Assembly: GCA_016294985.1 (NCBI GenBank)
Contig: JAECRW010000098.1
Span: forward strand, 1 to 6,069
Length of the DNA: 6,069 bases
Source of the DNA: Candidatus Sifarchaeum marinoarchaea
Lineage (GTDB): Archaea > Asgardarchaeota > Sifarchaeia > Borrarchaeales > Borrarchaeaceae
Direction of reading: 5' to 3'
The notes below the pieces were generated by a model. It searched no databases and was not told the origin of the DNA. It saw nothing but the letters and a program-made list of their open reading frames with translations. Within the stretch, counting starts at the first letter, position 1. Each line of letters begins with the position of its first letter. The position numbers and the translations under genes were made by a program. Positions 1-4,292 of the stretch are shown one piece after another.

Positions 1-1176
1 TTAATTATTACTGATAAAAACATTGTTGAAATTGGGCTTGCTGAGAAAGTGAAAGCAATAATTGAGAATGAAGACATTAAGGCCGATATTTACGATGGAG
101 TTCACATAGAGCCTACTGATGTGTCAGTCAAAGACGCTATAAATTTCACTACGGGAAAAGGATACGATGGTTTTGTAGGGCTAGGAGGAGGTTCTGCAAT
201 AGATACGGCAAAAGCTGTTAATCTGTATACAACTTTTCCAGCACCTTTACTTGACTACATCAGTCCCCCAGTTGGAAAGGGTATTAAAGTCGCTGGACCT
301 CTTAAACCGCTTATTGGTGTACCAACAACCGCAGGAACAGGATCTGAAGGGACTACAGTAATTATCATTGATTTAACAGATCAAAATATAAAAATCGGCA
401 TATCTATGCCTTGTTGTCGACCAACGATGGGTTTAATTGACCCACTTAACACATTGACCATGCTACCTTTAGTTACAGCCTCCACGGGCATGGACGTGTT
501 CGTGCATAGCATGGAAGCATACACAGCCATCCCTTATACATCTCGTCCAAAACCAAAAACACCTGCTGATAGACCAGTATATGTTGGATCAAATCCTATA
601 AGCGACGCAGTTGCCGTAATGGCAATAGAAATCGTAGGTAAATATCTAAGAAGAGCAGTAACAAACGGAAGAGATCTAGAAGCCCGCACTCAAATGCTCA
701 TTGGATCAACCCTTGCCGGATTGGGTTTCGGTAACGCAGGCGTTCACATCCCACACTCGATGGCGTATCCAGTAGCCGGCATGATTCACCATAAGACTTG
801 GATTCCTCCTGACTACAATTTAGACTATCCTATGGTCCCTCATGGTCTTGCATGTACGATGGGTGCACCTGCAGTAGTTAAGTTTACTGCCTGCACAGAT
901 CTTGAGAGACACGCACTAATGGCTCATATGTTGGGTGAGAACATTGAAGGACTTTCTTTGAGAGACGCTGCAATGCTACTACCAGAGGCAATCATAAAAC
1001 TCATGAAAGATATTAATTTTCCAAATGGAATCAGCGAATTAGGATTCACTGAGGCTGAAATTCCTCAGTTGGTACAAGGAACCTTAAAACAACAAAGGAT
1101 TTTATCTTGTTCGCCGAGACCCGTCACAGCAAAAGACTTAGAACAAATGTTTGCGGAGTCCATGAGTTTTTGGTAA
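1..1176 (+). CDS. Iron-containing alcohol dehydrogenase, hydroxyacid-oxoacid transhydrogenase (HOT/ADHFE1) type, 5' truncated
   Basis: The frame is open from the first base (reading LIITDKNIVEIGL) to TAA at 1174-1176, giving 391 visible residues. The GTG at 49 lies inside the conserved domain and is not the true start, so the N-terminus (probably a few dozen residues) is off the left edge. Numbering from base 1: GGGSxxD nucleotide-binding motif at about 62-68, PTTAGTGSE at about 108-116, and the four metal ligands of the family at Asp165, His169 (GMDVFVHSMEAY), His252 (PHSMAYP) and His281 (PHGLACT). The insert between the first and second His (RPVYVGSNPISD) and a Tyr where many Fe-ADHs have the last His of HxxxH are shared with human ADHFE1, as I recall that sequence. 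In mammals this enzyme oxidises 4-hydroxybutyrate to succinic semialdehyde while reducing 2-oxoglutarate to 2-hydroxyglutarate. The archaeal substrate is inferred; another alcohol or hydroxyacid is possible. Family call is firm, exact reaction is not. Confidence 0.88.
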   Translation, partial: LIITDKNIVEIGLAEKVKAIIENEDIKADIYDGVHIEPTDVSVKDAINFTTGKGYDGFVGLGGGSAIDTAKAVNLYTTFPAPLLDYISPPVGKGIKVAGPLKPLIGVPTTAGTGSEGTTVIIIDLTDQNIKIGISMPCCRPTMGLIDPLNTLTMLPLVTASTGMDVFVHSMEAYTAIPYTSRPKPKTPADRPVYVGSNPISDAVAVMAIEIVGKYLRRAVTNGRDLEARTQMLIGSTLAGLGFGNAGVHIPHSMAYPVAGMIHHKTWIPPDYNLDYPMVPHGLACTMGAPAVVKFTACTDLERHALMAHMLGENIEGLSLRDAAMLLPEAIIKLMKDINFPNGISELGFTEAEIPQLVQGTLKQQRILSCSPRPVTAKDLEQMFAESMSFW

Positions 1177-1214
1177 TTTCTTCTTTTTCTTTTTCTTTTT
1201 CTTTTTCTCTTTTT
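1177..1214 (+). terminator. Pyrimidine-tract terminator after the alcohol dehydrogenase
   Basis: Directly after the TAA comes a 38-base stretch of only T and C. It includes four tandem CTTTTT hexamers (1183-1206) and a fifth after a CT spacer (1209-1214). Archaeal RNA polymerase stops at runs of T in the non-template strand without needing a hairpin, so this is a good terminator candidate. The hexamer array may also be a slippage-prone microsatellite. Confidence 0.6.
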
Positions 1215-1280
1215 GATTTCGGATTCACATGCTCCAAAAGAGACTGAAAATAACGTCCTCACGCATTCAAGAGCACACTG

Positions 1281-1296
1281 TTATATATATTTAAAT
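1281..1296 (+). promoter_or_regulatory. TATA-like box for the Roadblock-like gene
   Basis: The stretch TTATATATATTTAAAT is the strongest box-A-like element in the 202-base gap before the start at 1379. Archaeal transcription usually begins about 25 bases downstream, which would be near 1310-1320 and give a leader of roughly 60-70 bases containing the inverted repeat at 1328-1349. A weak Shine-Dalgarno match (GTGA, 1369-1372) lies 6 bases before the ATG. Confidence 0.45.
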
Positions 1297-1327
1297 GCAT
1301 ATAACGACATTTAATTCTTAACTTTCT

Positions 1328-1349
1328 TAAAGACGGAATCCTGTCTTTA
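1328..1349 (+). promoter_or_regulatory. Inverted repeat in the leader of the Roadblock-like gene
   Basis: TAAAGAC (1328-1334) and GTCTTTA (1343-1349) are perfect reverse complements. In RNA, G1335-U1342 and G1336-C1341 extend the 7-bp stem to 9 pairs closing an AAUC loop. It sits between the TATA-like box and the start codon, so it could be a repressor operator near the transcription start or a leader hairpin. There is no T-run directly after it, so a terminator is unlikely. Confidence 0.45.
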
Positions 1350-1378
1350 GCTTCGTTTTAATTATTTAGTGAGAACTT

Positions 1379-2134
1379 ATGTCTTCTTCAAAGAATATTT
1401 TAAAGAATGTTCTAACAGATCTAGAATCGCTCAGTTCTTTAGGTGTGACGTTTTTAGCACCTAACGGTGATATCCTCTATGGATCATTTACTAACGAAGA
1501 ATACGAAAATTTAGCTGCAAATATCGTCAAAAGAAGTTTTTCAAGTATGGATGTTTCTGATTTCATAAGAAGAGGGCTCGCGGATCTCAATTTAGAACTA
1601 TTTGTCTTTAAGATATCCAATAATATTATGGTTAGTCTGATAACGAGCGAGCCGATTGGGACCGTAATGGTAAATCTAAACATCATTATTAGAAAATATC
1701 AAAAAGAGCTAGAGAGCGCGTTTCAAAGCTATAATATATTGAGAGAAGTTTTCGAGGAACCGATAGATCACGAGGTGCATGAAATTCAAGATGAAGTATT
1801 ATGTAAAACAATACGAAAAATGTTTGAGAAAATCAAACAACTTGGAACGATTGAGATTTTATTTTTTGAAGGAGATAAATTAATTTACGGTAGCTTTGCT
1901 GATAAGGAATACGAAAAAATTGCTATAGATATGGTGATAAAACATATTTCGGATTTGAATATCTCAGATTTTATTAAAAAAACTTTGGAGACCGATACAA
2001 AATTATTTGTGTGCAAACTTTCTGAAACAATTACTACTGCATTCTTGGCGAAAGGTGTGCTTGGACAGATCCTGTTGCGGCTGAAAGAAATCATTAAAGA
2101 GTTTGGATCACAGCTAGATGAAATCTTTAATTAA
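1379..2134 (+). CDS. Tandem Roadblock/LC7-like domain protein (two diverged copies)
   Basis: A 251-residue soluble protein with no signal peptide or membrane helix. It is an internal duplication: residues about 7-114 match about 141-249. Landmarks are DILYGSF (31-37) against KLIYGSF (167-173), EEYENLA against KEYEKIA, DVSDFI (58-63) against NISDFI (194-199), and LFVFKIS (74-80) against LFVCKLS (209-215). By hand I count about 20 identities over a 49-residue core. Each copy shows the order helix, strand pair, helix, strands, helix expected of Roadblock/LC7 (MglB-like) domains, which regulate small Ras-like GTPases or act as dimer scaffolds. A charged linker (about 121-140) joins the copies, so the protein may mimic a Roadblock dimer in one chain. 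The fold assignment rests on pattern only. No GTPase gene is in the window. The gene is more AT-rich than the AOR gene and stands alone. Confidence 0.6.
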   Translation: MSSSKNILKNVLTDLESLSSLGVTFLAPNGDILYGSFTNEEYENLAANIVKRSFSSMDVSDFIRRGLADLNLELFVFKISNNIMVSLITSEPIGTVMVNLNIIIRKYQKELESAFQSYNILREVFEEPIDHEVHEIQDEVLCKTIRKMFEKIKQLGTIEILFFEGDKLIYGSFADKEYEKIAIDMVIKHISDLNISDFIKKTLETDTKLFVCKLSETITTAFLAKGVLGQILLRLKEIIKEFGSQLDEIFN

Positions 2135-2173
2135 ACGATGTGAATTCTAATGATAGTTAATTGGCCTGCATAA

Positions 2174-2218
2174 CTGGAGAAACATCTTTTCTCAGGAACA
2201 ATTAATATTTTGATTTAT
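2174..2218 (+). terminator. Possible terminator between convergent genes
   Basis: GAGAAA (2177-2182) pairs with TTTCTC (2188-2193) around a 5-base loop, and CT/AG pairs extend the stem past a one-base bulge. An A/T-rich stretch with T-runs follows (2200-2224). It begins 40 bases after the Roadblock-like gene's stop and could end that transcript. The same gap must also hold the end of the convergent membrane-protein gene. The stem is A/T-rich and weak. Confidence 0.35.
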
Positions 2219-2241
2219 TCTTTTAGCCTGGTTTGTTTCCA

Positions 2242-3045
2242 TCATTCTCCTACTGGTTTAATATGCAGTTCTGCAGCCACAAATCCTCTTTCTTCTAATT
2301 TAGAATTTACAGTTTCAACATATTTTCTGTGGAAAAATAAGTAAAAAAACACTGTAACAACAATTATAAAGCCAGCCGTACCAAGAACGAAAAGTATCAC
2401 AAAATAAAACAAATCCCAAACTCCCCCAAAACTAATAAAAAGTGCAATGAAACCGAGAATCGTTCCTGCACTGGCAAAGCCTTTAAAGATATTCTCTAAC
2501 CACTCACTAGCCTTTATAACTTTTCGCTTAGTGTGATCGAAAAACATCCAATTGCTGTCTTTAATGATCCAAATTGTTGGTACAATAAACCCTAGTAGTA
2601 CTGATCCAAAAGTGATTATGAGACTGTTTTCAATGGTGTAAACTTCTTGGGTTCCTGTATACCTACTAACGATGGTTAGAATACCTATAAGAAAAAGAAT
2701 TGGAAACAAAGGTTTTTCGAGGGCTTCTGATAAATGAAATCCAACCCCAGATCTCTTCTCAATTGCTTCGCTTTTAAGCACAAAATAACCTTTTTGAGCA
2801 GATTCTATCTGCTCGGCTGAAATTGGCTTTACTCTCTTAAATATTGTGAGAGCATTGATAAGAAGATCTGTTGTCGCTATTTTTCCACTAATAATCCAAA
2901 TGAAGACTCCGATAACAATTGAAGCCAACGAGAAGTAAATTATTATAGAGTAACCCCAAATGTAACTTAACCAAATGGTATAGATTCCAAGCGCGAAAAC
3001 TACTAAGGTAAAAACCAATTTTAGGTAATACGATATAGACCTCAT
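2242..3045 (-). CDS. Six-helix membrane protein of unknown function
   Basis: I choose the ATG at 3045-3043 (267 residues, MRSISYYLK) because GAGG on the minus strand (3054-3057) lies 8 bases upstream. An in-frame TTG at 3069 would add 8 residues but has no visible Shine-Dalgarno site. Hydrophobic segments fall at about residues 8-28, 32-53, 112-127, 141-162, 189-206 and 211-238. Basic residues in the N-terminus, the 58-residue loop after helix 2, the loop after helix 4 (HTKRKVIK) and the tail (HRKY) suit the positive-inside rule with both ends in the cytoplasm. The large cytoplasmic loop holds a mixed-charge helix-like stretch (SAEQIESAQKGYFVLKSEA). I do not recognise the family and see no transporter, enzyme or channel motif. 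The gene is transcribed toward the Roadblock-like gene and has no operon partner in the window. Confidence 0.75.
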   Translation of the reverse strand: MRSISYYLKLVFTLVVFALGIYTIWLSYIWGYSIIIYFSLASIVIGVFIWIISGKIATTDLLINALTIFKRVKPISAEQIESAQKGYFVLKSEAIEKRSGVGFHLSEALEKPLFPILFLIGILTIVSRYTGTQEVYTIENSLIITFGSVLLGFIVPTIWIIKDSNWMFFDHTKRKVIKASEWLENIFKGFASAGTILGFIALFISFGGVWDLFYFVILFVLGTAGFIIVVTVFFYLFFHRKYVETVNSKLEERGFVAAELHIKPVGE

Positions 3046-3053
3046 TTTTCTTT

Positions 3054-3057
3054 CCTC
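3054..3057 (-). promoter_or_regulatory. Shine-Dalgarno site that decides the membrane-protein start
   Basis: Minus-strand GAGG, 8 bases before the ATG at 3045, favours that start over the TTG at 3069. Confidence 0.5.
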
Positions 3058-3116
3058 GCCCTTCTCCAAGTAATTCGGTTATTTTTGTGCTTGCATCCGC
3101 ATGAAGGAATTACCTT

Positions 3117-3145
3117 GTATATACTGACAATGTCATATTTAAACT
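3117..3145 (-). promoter_or_regulatory. Candidate TATA-like boxes for the membrane-protein gene
   Basis: On the minus strand, GTTTAAATATGA (about 3133-3144) and GTATATAC (about 3116-3123) are both box-A-like. They would give leaders of roughly 65 or 50 bases to the ATG at 3045. The sequence does not show which one is used. Confidence 0.35.
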
Positions 3146-3234
3146 TATATTTATGATTTCTCCGCAAGAAGACCTCCCAACTGCGTCACCGATATGGAAT
3201 ACATTTCAGCAATTATTGTCATAATGACCGCGTG

Positions 3235-3253
3235 AAAAATGTTGGCAACAACA
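3235..3253 (-). terminator. Possible distal terminator of psmA
   Basis: Read on the minus strand, TGTTG-TTGC-CAACA (3253-3240) forms a 5-bp hairpin followed at once by five T (3239-3235). A second hairpin, AAGTC/GACTT with a 7-base loop (3257-3273), lies just before it. They are about 90-125 bases past the psmA stop. A nearer T-rich stretch (3341-3354, TTCCTTCTTTTTAA on the minus strand) could stop transcription earlier. Confidence 0.35.
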
Positions 3254-3359
3254 ATAAAGTCAATAAAAGACTTGTGATTCTACTTGGTTTCCTCTACAGT
3301 CATGTGAATAGAAATAAGCAAAACGTTCTATAACAGAGAATTAAAAAGAAGGAATTTAT

Positions 3360-4121
3360 TTAGATCGGAGTAGTATCTTCTGGACGTTCCCTTTGTGCTG
3401 CTTCAACAAATTTCTTTATTTCGTCATCAGAAAGTTTGGTGAAAGTTCTCGTTTCAGAGTCTATAATGGCTACTTCAACTTTTTGGGCAACGTCATCTCC
3501 TTCTAGGCCTCCCTCTACGACAAGAGCTAATGCGTTTAATGCTAGTTTTATACTATCGTTAAGATCCGCGTTTTCTTTATATTCCTTCTCCAAGAATTCA
3601 GTACATGTTTGTTCTCCCGAACCTATGGCGACGGCTTGATATCCGATATATGTACCGCTGGGGTCAGTCACATATAATTTAGGTCCGGTATCATCAACTC
3701 CTGCTATCAGTAATTTAACGCCGAAGGGTCTTACACCTGCAGTCTGTGTATATCTCTGTTTAAGATCTCCGATATATCTTGTCAAAGTCTCGATAGGAAT
3801 GTCTTCATCATATGTGAGTCTATTAATTTGCGCTTGAACTCTTGCTTGGTTGATCAGTATGCGTGCATCAGCCGTTAATCCAGCTATCGCAGCGCCTGAA
3901 TGTTCATCAAGTTTGAATATCTTTTCAATCGTGAATTCTTCTACAAGTTTACTAAGAATCCTCTTTTCAACTGCTAAAACTACGCCATTAGCCGCTCTAA
4001 GTCCAATAGCGGTGGTTCCTCGCCTTACGGCTTCTATTGCATATTCTACTTGGAATAATCTCCCATCAGGAGAAAAGATTGTAATTGCCCGGTCGTAACC
4101 GGTTTCAGGTGGAGCAAACAT
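3360..4121 (-). CDS. psmA: 20S proteasome alpha subunit (archaeal)
   Basis: A complete 253-residue alpha subunit. Seven copies form each outer ring of the 20S proteasome; the rings gate substrate entry and dock regulatory ATPases such as PAN, while beta subunits do the proteolysis. The N-terminal alpha signature is present: the YDR gate motif at Tyr9-Asp10-Arg11, then FSPDGRLFQVEYA (16-28). Compared with Thermoplasma PsmA, Glu26, Lys67 (TIEKI) and Gly81 (IAGLTADAR) match the Glu25, Lys66 and Gly80 pocket that accepts the HbYX tail of activators. VRPFGV (130-135) and AIGSGE (165-170) are further family marks. As in other alpha subunits there is no catalytic N-terminal Thr or propeptide. Length is normal, with a short polar tail (RERPEDTTPI). 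The start is fixed by GGAGG at 4132-4136. The gene is alone and divergent from AOR; no exosome or beta-subunit gene lies within the window. Confidence 0.97.
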   Translation of the reverse strand: MFAPPETGYDRAITIFSPDGRLFQVEYAIEAVRRGTTAIGLRAANGVVLAVEKRILSKLVEEFTIEKIFKLDEHSGAAIAGLTADARILINQARVQAQINRLTYDEDIPIETLTRYIGDLKQRYTQTAGVRPFGVKLLIAGVDDTGPKLYVTDPSGTYIGYQAVAIGSGEQTCTEFLEKEYKENADLNDSIKLALNALALVVEGGLEGDDVAQKVEVAIIDSETRTFTKLSDDEIKKFVEAAQRERPEDTTPI

Positions 4122-4131
4122 TGTTTATTAT

Positions 4132-4136
4132 CCTCC
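4132..4136 (-). promoter_or_regulatory. Strong Shine-Dalgarno site for psmA
   Basis: Minus-strand GGAGG followed by AT, 10 bases before the ATG at 4121, confirms the psmA start. Confidence 0.75.
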
Positions 4137-4139
4137 ATA

Positions 4140-4153
4140 AGCGTAAAGACGCT
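4140..4153 (-). promoter_or_regulatory. Short hairpin just upstream of the psmA ribosome site
   Basis: AGCGT (4140-4144) and ACGCT (4149-4153) form a perfect 5-bp stem with a 4-base loop, ending 3 bases before the Shine-Dalgarno site. In the psmA leader it could affect ribosome access. The arms are short, so chance is possible. Confidence 0.3.
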
Positions 4154-4168
4154 GTACAACCAGTGAAA

Positions 4169-4220
4169 CAATATACTTGATTTGAATGTAGGAGTGAAGT
4201 TCTATTTAAAAATTCACCTA
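4169..4220. promoter_or_regulatory. Divergent promoter region of psmA and AOR
   Basis: The 171 bases between the two start codons hold the promoters of both genes. TATTTAAAAA at 4203-4212 includes a palindromic TTTAAA (4205-4210) that could act as box A on either strand. Plus-strand use would give AOR a leader of about 55-60 bases. For psmA, AAGTATATTG on the minus strand (about 4169-4178) is an alternative with a shorter leader. TAGG-AG-TGAA (4189-4198) and TTCACCTA (4213-4220) form an imperfect inverted repeat around the TTTAAA, as a regulator site might. Confidence 0.4.
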
Positions 4221-4292
4221 TCGTATCATATTTCCTATAACTGTTACAAAGCATTTGCTTGTATTAGAATAACTGAAGACTGGTGTTTTGAG

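Larger units (their letters stand above)
3046..3359. other. 314-base gap between psmA end and membrane-protein start
   Basis: No convincing gene, tRNA or repeat lies here; stops interrupt all frames I checked. The left part (about 3115-3150) is A/T-rich and holds the likely promoter of the minus-strand membrane protein. The right part lies downstream of psmA and holds a T-rich tract on the minus strand (3341-3354) and two adjacent short hairpins (3240-3253 and 3257-3273). A 23-codon ATG frame at 3153-3224 has no supporting signal. Confidence 0.6.

Noticed and set aside
49..51. GTG at 49 as the start of the alcohol dehydrogenase
   Set aside because: The frame is open upstream to base 1 and the residues before it (LIITDKNIVEIGL) match the conserved family N-terminal region.
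1065..1262. Minus-strand frame with a run of Lys-Arg repeats
   Set aside because: The basic repeat is just the reverse reading of the CTTTTT pyrimidine tract, and the rest overlaps the end of the dehydrogenase gene.
1477..2094. Two 69-residue minus-strand frames under the Roadblock-like gene, similar in sequence
   Set aside because: They resemble each other only because they are antisense to the two copies of the internal duplication.
3153..3224. Plus-strand 23-codon ATG frame in the gap upstream of the membrane protein
   Set aside because: No Shine-Dalgarno site, no recognisable product, and the nearby TATA-like sequences are better explained as the membrane-protein promoter.
3436..4098. 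Plus-strand frames across psmA
   Set aside because: They lie opposite a complete, strongly recognised gene and have Ser/Thr-rich low-complexity translations typical of antisense shadows.
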